Assembly: GCF_001625305.1 (NCBI RefSeq)
Contig: NW_017803157.1
Span: forward strand, 2,115,678 to 2,179,677
Length of the DNA stretch: 64,000 nucleotides
Direction: 5' to 3'
Source of the DNA: Branchiostoma belcheri
Lineage: Eukaryota; Chordata; Leptocardii; Amphioxiformes; Branchiostomatidae
Under the pieces are notes generated by a model. It had not been told where the DNA came from. It did no database searches and saw only the letters and a list, made by a program, of their open reading frames with translations. This document shows, in pieces, positions 40,719 through 53,700 of this stretch (positions are counted from its first letter, which is position 1; every line of letters starts with the position of its first letter). The translations under genes were made by a program, and so were the position numbers.

Positions 40719-40796
<78 letters not shown>
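40704..40796 (+). repeat. (CA)n microsatellite
   Basis: Nearly pure CA run 270 bp past the GPCR stop codon, probably in its 3' UTR or flank. Confidence 0.95.
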
Positions 40797-40800
<4 letters not shown>

Positions 40801-43800
40801 CATAGTACTGCACAGACTTCCTTTAGGAAAGATTAATATGGATACTTTGGGTGAGAACTGGTGGCAAGCACACTGCCGCTTTTGCAGTGTGTGCCCACGA
40901 TTGTTTCAGTTAGTAGCTTACGTTTTGGAAGCTTTAATCTCTGGAAGGAGGTTACGATTTTCAATTCGTGTATATCCTTCTGAATTGAACTGCCCGGTAC
41001 AGTTAGACCCACTTGTGATGACAAGGCCTCTATGGCAAAGAGAAAGAGTCCACTTGCTGTGATTTAAATGGAAAGGATTTTGAAGGTACTAACTTCTGTA
41101 ACTAACCCTTCCACAAGCCCTTATTAACTAGCCTCCCACACACCACTCTAGTCAGATTACATTCCCCGGGGATATACATATCATGGCGTGTTTGAAATGA
41201 CAGACGCCCACAAAGTAACCTTCGTGCTTTGCCGTTCTCTTTCTAATTCCCTCTAAGATGGCTTGAGGTTTTGGTATTAATTGTGAAAATGGTTTAGAAT
41301 GCAGACTGCATATAAATTCAGAGTATAGAGATATTGAGATAGATTGAGAAAGATGAGATAATTGTTTCTTTGAGGTTTCTCACCGTTTTGCCAGGACGCC
41401 TCGGGTCGCGGCATGTAAATACGTGTACAGAAACGTGTTGTAAAATAAGGCTTTGATCTTCAACTCATTTTTTTCCATTTCTCAAAAACAGAAATGATGA
41501 TAATGCCTTTTCTGCAGTTTTCATAGTCTTTTTCACACAAAATACGGGCTGCCTTCAAAGAATAATACTAGAGGCGCCCTCTTTGTACATGTATGCTGTA
41601 AATATCATATGTAACATACCACAGTAATTGTACTGTGGCGATCGAGTCTCTGCCATTAATACAACATCTTTGAAGATTTACAACTGATTGTTTGTCTAGA
41701 AAAGCTTCATTTAAGTTCATTTGGCAGAAACAAAAAACAAAAAAAAGCTGAACCTATTAATCAATTGGACAGACAATCAGGATACAAGACATGGTGAGAA
41801 ACAAAATTATTTCACTCCTATATATGCGGTTTTGGGTGAAATATATCTAGAAATGAGATGATAACTTATGGAAATAATCACTTAACAATCACTAAACAAA
41901 CTTAACATTGGACTTGGCTTGTACCTTACTTGTCAGACCTTCGCATATGAAATTTTAAATACTGTAAAATATCCTTTTAAGAATATCATGATACAAGATG
42001 ACCAGGTCTTACTACATATTCAGGGCCTGTTGCACTACATGGTCTAGTGAGACATGAATATTCGTTCACAGACTAGACACAGCTCGCATACTCATTGTAT
42101 AAGTTGTTTTGCTGCCTGATGGCCAAAGTTTAACAGCTGGGAAGGGTCATTTTGCGTAAATGCACACACGTTTAGTGGAAATCAATAGACAGACCCTTTA
42201 ATGCAATTACCTGACATTTACTTTAAGTGGTTGCACAGGATAATTGCGGCAAACCTTGGTACGTTTCCGGAGAAAGGACGCCATTAAGAAAAACTGAAGA
42301 CTCTTCAGGTGTATATCACACGCACACATGACTAGGTGTGTGCGGAAAATAAACCTTATTTTCCTGTCCTTAGCGTTAAACATCTCTGTGGAGAAAATGT
42401 TAAGAGGTACCCTAAGTACTGTCAGATAGCATAGTGCTTCTTTATTTGATACGAGTATATACAATGACGATGGGAACGTGGGATCAACAAGATACACGCG
42501 TGACGGTTATAGTGCCGTACTAAAAATATTATGAGATGTTTTTGTGTGAAGATGAAAAAAAAACTGGATAAACACTTCACTCTACTCAGACCGGAGGGGA
42601 GGGGGGCTTTTTAAGCTCGCGCCAACTTTCATGTTGCGTGGCTTACCCTATAACACCACTCCAAATATATGAAATGGAAAACAGCCACGACCAGGTGTTA
42701 AATGCCTCCGGTATTGACGCCAAGTCCTGTCATGTTTTAGGTTGATGGTTTGAATGTAATGTTAGATAGTGCTTAGTGCCATCAAGGTATATACGTCTGG
42801 GCAACGGAGCATTCAAATGCCTCGGAATGGCATGTTAATGGCATTTATGTGCAACCAAACTGGAAGCGAATATACACATGAAATTTTGTTGTTTTATTCA
42901 ATTTTCAAAATAAAAAAAAACATAAAAACATGTAAAAATCTTGAACTATGTATAGATGTAGGCGTGCGACAAGAATTAACTGAGAAAGAGAAAACAATGA
43001 TGTTTTACCTGTAAATGACGAGTGGAAAAATAGATGTATTTTTGCATCGAGACTATTCTCTAACCTACATCTCATGACTAACATAATGATGTATTTTTAT
43101 ATATAACCAGGAATAAAATTCTAATACATTCGTGCCAAACCTGAGGAAAATAATTAACTAACAAGACTCAGTCATATATATTATCTTCAAGCGCAGTCCT
43201 AGTCTGGTTTTAGTTATTTCCTCAAAGCATTTTACTTCCAAATAAAACAAATTTTGGGTTTGCTGAATCCATTTCTCGCAAAGCGGCTTTCCTAGATTTT
43301 GTTACTTATTGAGCCAAATTGGATGCTGAAATTAAGGATATGTATCTTGTACCCCTTGGCAAACAGAATCATCTTAAAAAATCACACATCTCTCAGCGTT
43401 ATATCGTGGAAATAGGATTTATTGTGGAAAGCTGGGAGATTTTAATTAAATTTGCTACTAGACCCGAGGTGAAAAAAGCGGCATGCGTCAAACGTGATGT
43501 AGTCACAGCTGTGCGATGGAAATAATTGTGGCTCAAGAAACATTTTTCAAATGAGAAAAATGTGGCCATTCTAACATGTAGCTATAAGCGAATTCGCGAA
43601 ATGATTCACTCAAGGCTTATATATACGGCTGAACGATTTCTGCACATCAAGTATTTTATATCATACTTTGAATCTTGCCCTATCATACACTGTGGAGTTC
43701 GTTGCACTCTATATGTGAAATACACAGTGGTATTGATATAGATGCCTGATTTGGTTTGATGTTTAGTCAAAAAGAGATAAAAGGCTGTACTGTGTGCCAC

Positions 43801-44238
43801 AGGGAGGCACCGGCGCTCCCAGTAGATGGTGATCAAATATATCATGAATGCCGTGGATACTTGATCAAAAGTACAGCTTTCGCAGCGTGGAGGAGACAAA
43901 TTAAACTATGTGGCTCTGCGGTAGAAATGATACTCAGATTACTGATAGCCTTTGCCTAAATGATCAAAGGATCAAGTCAAGAAGGAAATGTTGCTGTGAA
44001 ATATACGTCGGCGGTGCACTCACGTGCACTGCAGTTAAGGTTTCGACAAATCTAGGTCTTTTGGTAGAGTACATGTAACTTCGAATGAGTGGTTTAACAC
44101 AACACAGCAATCGGACGAAGGCAACGCACTTGCTTAGAAGGATTCTTTTGAAGAATACTAGTCTTAACATGAGTATGATAAGTGTAGTTGTGAGGAAGGG
44201 CCAAAGAACAGTCTAAAGAAGCAGATACGCACATGCAC

Positions 44239-44310
44239 AGAGAGAGAGAGAGAGAGAGACAGAGAGAGAGAGACAGAGAGAGAGAGAAAGAAGGAGAGAG
44301 AGAAGAGAGA
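44239..44310 (+). repeat. (GA)n microsatellite
   Basis: agagag run with a few interruptions. Confidence 0.95.
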
Positions 44311-45721
44311 TCTAGACGCGCACAAACACACTAAGTTTAATTTATGATAGATAGACCTAATAAATGATAATGATTAATATACCAGATCAATATTAGTGAA
44401 AAATATCTGCACACCCATTCTTCGTTAGCGTGAACAAAAGGAAGCAGCTAACCATGACATGGCGAAAAAGCAACTCGGCATATGTGTATCATGCACTGGT
44501 GCAGGGAAAGCACAAAATACGTAGGCATTGTGTCTTTAAAAATAGCAGCCCGTTGCCATTATTTGACAACAATGTTCTGCGTTAACGAAGGATAGGTTTT
44601 AAGAATACAGTAGAGTTGTATTTTTGTGTTATACTGATGTCATATCTTGATAGACATTTGTTCAGATATTTCGAAGTGTCATGTTCATAGTGGTTGGCGT
44701 TTTTAAAGTGTGACATGTAGTATTGGTCATACGGTTTTGACTCATGTAGTTTCAGATTGATTTTGTCGTATATATTTGAGAATATGTTGGCAATTGTAGA
44801 CTTTAGATATGTTTTCGTGAGAAAGTTTAAAATTTTGAGGTTTTTAAGTACATGTACGGATAGCCGCTAAAATCACTAAAATCTCTTTCACAACATGAAA
44901 CAAAACAAATTAACACTAGTTTCTTGGCGCCTTAGCTTTAGTGTTTGAATGATTTGTTTGGTCTGCAATACAGTCAACTCTTCGGAATTTGCATAAGGGA
45001 AGAAGGAAGGTGTTTGGAACTTCAAATTGCATTTAGCATTGAATATTGCATAACAATAATACAAAACTCATTACATTTATGATATAGATAATGTTAAAAG
45101 AATAGACCTGAGACCACTATCTCTTCATTAAGACATGTTTGAAGCTGACACTTGCTATTTTACTAATAATGTAATCAATGTATCGGAAGTACACAGTCAC
45201 ACTTCCTTACGTGTATGCTGCATATAACGTTATATGTTAATTGTAATATGTTGTATCTTTACGTAAAATGCATCGGGAGATCACCAGATAAACTATTACA
45301 GCACTCTAGATTGACTTGAATTTGAAGATAAAATGTTTCACGACATTGATACTCTATTTGTATTAGTATTGTTAAGATAATGGCTTATGTCTATATGACC
45401 GAATGTACAATTGGCTACTATTTGCCTGCATCGTAATCTGTACGAGAATATTATCATGTTATCTCCTTTATAATATGGCATAAACGAGTGGAATATGTTT
45501 CGGAGAATTGTGACGTATGTTTTTGACAGATTTTGTATTGTTTTTGTATATTCTTGTCTGACAAAGAGGTAAATAGTGCTCTGACTCTATCTGTTAAAAT
45601 CAATAAAATTCCTTTTCAAGGAAAACCATAGAGCCTTCTATCGTTACTGCAAGTCTGACTGACGCGTATCCTCATGTTGTTTTACTTCAATATATCTTAT
45701 CGGCTAACAAGAGACTGAGTC

Positions 45722-45778
45722 GGTGAGTGAGTGAGTGAGTGAGTGAGTGAGTGAGTGAGTGAGTGAGTGGGTGAGTGA
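45722..45778 (+). repeat. (GTGA)n microsatellite
   Basis: About fourteen gtga units, one interrupted by gtgg. Confidence 0.95.
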
Positions 45779-46356
45779 GTAAGAAGGCCTTTTCGAATGT
45801 TTTAACTATTATTTTTTGGTAAAGACTTATAATCTGGTACGTTTATACAAAGTTGCTTTAAATCAGTGAAAACAAATGAAATAGCTATCTATATTGCACG
45901 GGGTTAGATATTTCATTCTAGTGCATCAATACAATAATCAACGAACTACCTACGGGTCAGTTGTTAGCGGATACATATCGACAATAGTCTGTTCCATATA
46001 CGCAGTGACTAAAATAATATAATGTGTACGAGATATTAAATTAGATAGGCCACAATAATTAACTGTGACGGCTCATGTACACCACATACCGATTTGGTTC
46101 GTATTTGCAGCGGTTAGTCTCTATGAACTCACCATACGTTGCGTACTTTAAGGTTTGAAAGGTACTGAAATTATAAGCACGTTATCAACATTTAAAAGAT
46201 AAACAATTGCTTGGCCATGCACGTTACTGCAAAATAAAGAAACAACTGCATTGTGTGTTAATACGAACTGACCAAACTTCTAGTGACACCATTTCGCTTA
46301 CATGTGAGAAAAGAAAAAGGACCCGTAGTGTAAGGGTAATTGTTTATATGTATTTT

Positions 46357-46362
46357 TTTATT
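46357..46362 (-). terminator. Candidate poly(A) signal of the lectin-receptor gene
   Basis: AATAAA on the minus strand about 760 nt past the stop codon at 47123-47125. Other signals nearby are possible. Confidence 0.3.
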
Positions 46363-47122
46363 GAACAGAAAAGCCAGAAAATACAAAGTTATTTCACTAG
46401 GGCTGATTTGCAAAATACAAATATACTCATAACTTGCATGTAGTAGAAATATTAGCAGCCAAATTGCAACAGAAAGTAGTATTCGTCAATCGCATTTACC
46501 CGGCTTACTAAGTATGAGGGTCGCTATGTATACTTATTGGTGCTGAGATCTAGAGCTGGTTACCGAGTAATTTGACAGCTATGCTGTGCTGATGTCTACA
46601 TCAAAAGCACTATCATTCTTGGTACAGATATAAAAGTTGACAGAAAAAATCAATGGATATTCAATACTGTAAGGGGACGGTCACAAGCGTGGTAATCGTC
46701 AAACTGAGTGAATCTTTAAGATAGTCATGGACTGCAAAATCCAGTTAGTTACATGTCTTGTTACGGAAAATTCTGTCTGGGATCCTTGTCATAGGTTGGT
46801 TCTATCACAGAAACAAAATCTATTAAGATACCCCCATCATCTCTCACCGCACTTGGCAGGTTATTTAATATGATTAATGATGACAACAAGAATGATATCG
46901 TATCCATAACAGTGCCTATCTCATTCTACGCCTAAATAGGTTAGGCTCTGGCAATGTTCAGGATAGTCTTCGCGTGTCCAAAAAGTACGTAGATTTTCAG
47001 GTACGGGTCAAGATACGCACCGACTATTCAGAACAGTACTTGAACATGGTTCTGGATACAGCACGGGTTTGGATTAAGAAACGGTATAAAAACTAATCTT
47101 GTCGTCACAGTGCTAAGTGTTG

Positions 47123-47764
47123 TCACGCCTGGCTTTCAGGCATGGTAACTGTGCCGCTGGTGGCATCATACAGGGCGTTGTCGAAGCCGATGTTTCCTGT
47201 GTTCGCCGGAGTCTTCTCACTGAACGCAAAGAGAGATTTGGTGCCCTGCCGTTTAAAGTAGCACCACCCTCCCACCACGCCTAGGATACAGACCATCGCA
47301 ACGGCCAGGAGAATGGCGATAACTGAACCCGCGTCCAAACCACCCGACCCTGTGGAAAATTGAAAAAGAAAGTCAAAACCTCATTGCAAAATTAGTATTG
47401 AGTATACGTATTAAACGCTAACACTTGTAAAAGAGCCCCCCTCCACACCCACCCACCCACTCAATCCTTACATGCACTAGGAAATCTATGATTTATTTTT
47501 TATGCACTAAACGTGTTGACCATAACTTACTAGGAATGCTTCTGACTATATTTTGCAAACTCTGATAACGTTATACCCTTGACGATGTAGCCGTTTGTCC
47601 ATTGATAGTATACAAACGCTTTCAGATGTTATGTTAAAAAACATCATTCTACAGTGCAGAGGAGCATGTTTACGTACTGTTGCCGGTTTGACCGGAGATC
47701 TGTCCAGGTCCAGGTGAGATGACCACTGGGTTATTCGGGTTGTAGGGTGGGCGGGTACCAGGCA
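47123..47764 (-). CDS. Stalk, transmembrane helix and cytosolic tail of the lectin receptor
   Basis: Exon 47764..47678 encodes a Pro/Gly-rich stalk (PPYNPNNPVV, GPGQISGQTGNS). Exon 47349..47123 encodes the TM helix (SVIAILLAVAMVCILGVVGG) and a tail of about 45 residues with GFDNALYD. The F-x-N-x-x-Y pattern recalls the aromatic/NxxY internalisation signals of mannose-receptor-family tails. The chain ends ESQA before TGA at 47125..47123. Confidence 0.85.
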
Positions 47765-50700
47765 CTGTTGGTTGGACACAATAATGTTTCTGTCATCATG
47801 ATTTAAAGCATGTTCATGGCCAAAATAATTGTATCATTCATGTGTGGTCAGAGCATCATTGTAAAGAAGTGGAAACTAAGTTACTGCGCGTGTCTATCCT
47901 AACTAAAGAAGGCAGAAATAAGTAGATAAATAGGTATTTTTTCCGAAACATTGCTCCAGTAACACAATTCCCAAACATTTGCTAAAATCAAATTCTTATG
48001 CAGACTTTCAATATATCTAGTTAGGCCTCCAAGCAGAGGTTAGGGTTTTGGGTGTATTTTTGGCGTGTTTTTATGCTTTTTTTATCGGGATTTCTTTTTT
48101 TTTTCCACTGAAATTTTTTACACCTAAAACCCAAACCTGTGTTTGGAGAGAAGACCTCTCTCTCTTTGCTCCATGTTTTGTTTTGTAATGATACCGCACC
48201 TTTCGGCATGCTGCAGATGTAGCCCTTCCTCGCATTGCAGCGTGCAAGTTGCCACAGACCGCTGGTTACCATCTGCATGCACCCGTCATCGCCTGGCTCT
48301 CCCTCCGCGAAGGCCGAGAAGTCCACTGGAGTGGAATCCAGCCAAGCCACTGTACCTGTAGTAAGAGTTGTGGTCACATTTATGGGGATGCTTCAGAAGT
48401 ATTCTAATAGTATATCATGTGCTCACATCAAGAACTTCAGCTATTGCCACATGGACTTTTGCCATCCCCGCACATGCAAATAACATCTGTGCTCTTAATT
48501 TGAGCTTTCATGAATAAAGAGCAGTTTAAACAAACAAACAAACAAACAAACGAACGAACGAACGAACGAACGAACGAACGAACAAACAAACAAACAAAAA
48601 TCCTCCAACTTGTCTCAGACTGAGAGCGTGGTTTGGAGATTCCCCCCTCTTTCTCGGATGCTCAGAGATCACCTGTTTCTCCCAATGCGTAAGTTAATGT
48701 GTAAATGTGAATCTGTCCTGTACCTACCATCAGATCTTAGGTACATGCCTATCCACACACCCCAGCCGTGGTGCTGCTTGAAGACATCGATAACATGTTG
48801 GCTGTGGATGCTGGTGAGGACGGAGGCTGAGTTTTTATTCCTGCACTCTGTGTGGTAAATGGTATCAGATCATAACGTAAGTATACGTTCTACGAAATTT
48901 AAGGTTTAAAAAGAAGCTATTCATTAATAAAATGGAGTGGAAGTATTGCATTATACATGTGTAAACTGCAGATGTATTGAACAAATCCGGACTTATATTA
49001 TTGCAAGTGAACTGCTGGCAGCCCACAGGCGGAATTGTATGTTCTTACATAGTATTACATAGCACAATGCTATTATCTAAAACCATGACCAACACGTCAC
49101 ACATTCAATTGTTGACTCAAATACATTAGTCAATAGCGCAAAAACTACAGAGAGGTGGGAAAACTCAGGACAAAGTAGTAGTGTATACAGACCTGCTTGG
49201 GCCTCAACAAATGACTTTTTGTTGGCGGCGAGGGTGCCAGTCTCTATGAAGTAGCATTTATCTCCGACCTCGAACCACTTATCCAGACAATAGCCAGGGG
49301 AGGGGGGAAGTGTGGGCGGTGGCGTGTCTGCAAAATACAGATGGGAAGGTGTTATCACCAAGCAGATACCTTTCAGTAGCAAGACTTCGGTGTCTAATAA
49401 TGGGCACTCCTCTTGCCAATGGTACTGGCCTCTCATACCGAAAGGGATCTGCTTGCATTTGGTGATTAGACAAGGTATTATTCCGGTTAGGCTGTTGGCT
49501 TTGAATCGAAATGTTCTGGGGTTGAATCCCTAGAAGGCCCTTGTTGTGCACTAAGAAAGGTAATTAACACATATTTCCTCCCTGAACTCAGGTGAAAATG
49601 AGTACTTAGCTTCAGATACAAATTGGAGGTACAGTGTTCGAGAAGAGTCACACCACATGTATCCATTTCATGTGTAGGGGTCCTTCTCAGTGTGAGTGGA
49701 TCAAAATTGGAAACTGATGGAGCAATACGTACCAAACGTTTTCTTGCATACTGCCGGAAGTGGCTGGGAGCACACACTGTCATTCCAAAGGCCGTTCATC
49801 GCCATGGCAACACACCCTTCATTAGCTCCCCTGGTTGGTTCGCCCTCGCCCCAGTTGTCAAAGTATATTGGCCAATTATCAGACCAAGTATACAGCCCAG
49901 CCGTCTGGAAAAAAAGAAGAATTCGGAGATTTCAGACTTCTGGAAAGTATGCAATCCCCACCCACCATATCGCTGTGTGAATTCATGGAATAGTCGTGCA
50001 TGTGTCTTGCAAACTTCAGCTGAGTTCTCACAGAAAAGCCTCGAGAAGCAGGGAATCTGAGTTGTAGTCAGTCTACCGAAATGAAAGGAACCTTCAACCT
50101 GTCAGCGTTTGGTTCTGTTACTTTGCCATAAAGAATACTAGTATGAAGGTTTTGCTTGAACTTAAAATTCTGAAATATCATCAATTGTACAAGCGTCCTC
50201 CTTGGACCTGGCTTATTCTATGTAGATGTAGATGTAGATGAAGATCACAAGAAGAGGTAACATACCCGGCGATCTGACAAGCCGATCCACACCTTCTGTT
50301 TGAGCCATGACGTGAGGAAGCCTTGTTCGTACGAACTGGTCACACTAGCGAGTTCATTGCCGTCCTGTCGGCAAATTTGAGCTGCAGGGTTTGTGAGAAA
50401 ACACAGTGTGAATCCGTACGTCATGAATTTGCTGAGTATAGTAAAACGGTTGACAGTTCTAACTTTACAAGGCAAAATGGCTATACCACATTTCGTTATG
50501 ATAAGCGTTTAACGTTCACACAAGATACAATTACACCGGATAACACAAGATCAATTACCTGATGAGTCCCAGTCTTGTCTAGTTGTTATAAGCTGTAGTG
50601 GAAAAATATAGACTGATAAGTTAGTATCGTGTTATTTACATGTATATTACAATACAGTAAAAAAGAAGAACATCAACACGAAAGTAGGTGAAATGTAAAT

Positions 50701-53700
50701 TTGAGATGTTCTTTTTGTTTTTTGTTAATTTCTATTCCACGTAGTTATTGCATTCTTCTACTGGTCTAGACAATTGTACTCCTGTAATGACAATGAACCT
50801 CATTTCATATCCATGCCCATTAGTGTATAATGCAAAAAAACTAGGGTATCACAAAAACTGCTCCTTGTGTCTATTGCTATAATATAGACAAATAAAAAAA
50901 AGCAAGAGCTCTATTTATCTGACCTTGTAACAGCTATTGGCGTAGTTCCTGTACCCTGGCGGACACTGTACGGATGGTGTGGGTGTAGTGGCAGGAAACT
51001 CGGGATCTGGTAAAACACGTCAAAGAACTGTCAAAACTTGCCATATATATTTCTATGGTGAATTACCTTCTGTAGACATACATATTTGAGCTATACAGAG
51101 AAAATATAAATGCCAATTTTGGAGATACCACCTTTTAGCCTTTTCTTTCCAAATACACCATGTGTATAAACTTGCATCAACACCTCTCGATAAGCCTTTA
51201 ATAATGCATTTTGACAATCAAATACGGATATGGATATGGAATTTTAATGGGACTGTGTCACTTTTTACCTTCTTCAAAATAACAGAAATGCGGATGTTCT
51301 TTAATTTATTCCTATGCTTCTTTTACCACGAAAGTCCAGCTTAAAGATATATACTGTAAGCAATAGATCCAATACCTTTGTATTTCTGGCAGATGAAGCC
51401 CAGTTCCCTACTGCAGGCGACGTCGTTCCACTTGCCTGCTATAGCACTCTCCCAGTGAAGCATCACACAGTTCTCATCCTATGGTAACAGTAGCATCATT
51501 AACTTGCCTGGCAACAGTAGCATCATTAAAGGTCGACAGCACGTGAGTGGGAGTTGGCAGGCAGAATGAAAGGTGAAAAGGTCTTACACAGGAGATGGGG
51601 CAAACTTTAAGGTCACGAAATCTGGTATTTACGAGCGGAAAGTGTATCTTGAGGTTTTACGACTTTTAACCATAACTATACGTACCTGTCCCTGGTTGTT
51701 GAAGCCGTTGGGCTGCCTGTCGTTCCAGTTGGTGTAGGTGACGGAGTGCCCACTGGCCCAGAAGAACTTATTCTCGCTGATGGAATCGAACAGACCGACC
51801 CACATACCTATCCTCTGGGTCAGAAGACTTGTCACGAATGCTGTCGCCGAAAAGAAATGTGAAATATCATAATTGTCCCCCCAATTAAGAAATAGAGTAT
51901 ATTACTTACATGTCTACATTGTTTATTTACATATATCAGCTATAATTTCATACCTATAAGGATTTTCAATTAGATACAAGCGGGTACGAAAAATATGAAT
52001 AAAATTAGCTTTTCTAAAGTCACCCCTTCTTTATCTCCAGTGTAAATCTACTGTACAGCCGTACGTATACCTAGCGTCACGTCATATGTCTATCACATAA
52101 GTTCATTCAGTTATCCATTCATTCATTCATGCAAAACACACAAAAAAACCATTTAGACAAGAGTGGATGCTTACCTTGTTCGTATTCATTATCAATTGAC
52201 ACCAAGTTCGCATCAAAGTCAGTGTGTCCAAACGACCTGCAGTATGATCTTGCCTCTTCCCAGTTTCTTTTCAAATTAAAGTCGTTGACAACGTAGTAAC
52301 ACTTGTTTCCGTATGGCAGCCAGTTCTTTGGACATCCCCCTTCCCAAGGGCTGGTGGGAGGAGGCGGGGTTACAACGTGGTATGGTCGCTTGCAGATGAA
52401 GCCTATCTTATCTCCACAGTTTAGATCATTCCAGCCGCCTGGAGAAGAGAAAGAAGATCAAAGATTGCGCAGCAGTTATTGATAACCTTTTGTAACGTGC
52501 ATTAGAAACATGTATGGAGAATGTTGAAACAAGTGCAGTGTGCTAGTGAAGAGTTTGGTTTTGATTATTTGACTATGTTCATCTTGCTTAATTTCCAGTG
52601 TCGTTGTCATAGTCGAACGTAGATGAAGGGCTTTCTTAGATAATTAAATTTGGCGCTTTATTTCTGTCAATGGACACCAATGTTTTCTTCAATCAGATGC
52701 AAGATACACAAAGATTTACATACCATCGCTTTTCATAAACTCTGCGCACTGCTCCGCGCCCATGTAGTCGTTTGGCTCGTCTGGCCGCCAGTTGTGGAAG
52801 TAGTAGGCTGACCCGTCGGACCACTGGTACAGGCCATCAAAGTTGTATTCCCGCAGGCCGATCCAGAAGCTGTTTGCTCCAGAATTGGCGACCTGTAACA
52901 GAAAATTGAATATGCTTTTTGCCTACTTGTTGAGTCAGCTAGATGATATTATGGTTGTTATGGCTAAGCTGTTCTTACATATTAATACTAATGAATAAAG
53001 ATCTTTGTTGTACATGCTTTCCCTACTGGGTTAAGTACAAGCCACCTGTTAATGGTATTATACAATGCATATAGATGTATATAATGTCTTGTATACACAA
53101 GTACCTTCGACTTCCTCTCGCTTCTTGATAATTATATAAATGTAGGTGGCTGTATGGCTAGTAACTTTATTATGATCAACAAAAAAATTACACTTCAGAG
53201 CATTTGTCCAGGTTCTTGACTTCTTTTCCATCTGGATGTCTAACAATCGACGTATGTTTTCATATTGTGACTGGTACCTACCAATGTCAGCAAGAACTGT
53301 GTCTCGGCGCCGCTGTTGACTGAGGCCAAGTCAGCCCCGAACAGCTGACACATGGATCGCGCCTCCGCCCAGGACTCTGGCCGCTCGTCGTAGTACCTGT
53401 AGCAGTTCCCTCTGAAGAGCACATCCATCTGCGTCTGGCAGTACTGAACAGTTGCTACCGACCCGGGGTTGATGCTGTTATCCGTGATAGCGCTGTAGGG
53501 AACTGGTAAGAAGTACATCACGAAATTACTACGCTATTTAGACAACCTTGTTATTACTGTAGATACGCGTGGCACTCCGGAATACTTTTAGATTCCATTT
53601 TCTTTCAATGTACACGGAAGTAGTACAACATGAAAATATGAGACGAATCTACCTTCAAATTTACTTTTAGGGCTCAAAATAAGTTCAATCCAGATTGCGC

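Larger units (their letters stand above)
40797..46356. other. Intergenic between convergent GPCR and lectin-receptor genes
   Basis: No exon or RNA gene is seen. Includes a (GA)n tract at 44239-44310 and a (gtga)n tract at 45722-45778. The rest is AT-rich with short unassigned frames, such as 43319-43525 and 46207-46443. Both flanking genes point towards this region, so it holds their 3' ends. Confidence 0.5.

Noticed and set aside
40592..41062. Open frame of 156 codons after the GPCR
   Set aside because: It is driven by the (CA)n tract, lacks any domain and lies in the 3' flank of the receptor gene.
47546..47779. Minus-strand frame of 77 codons overlapping the stalk exon
   Set aside because: Out of frame with the 47764..47678 exon, which joins in phase to both neighbours.
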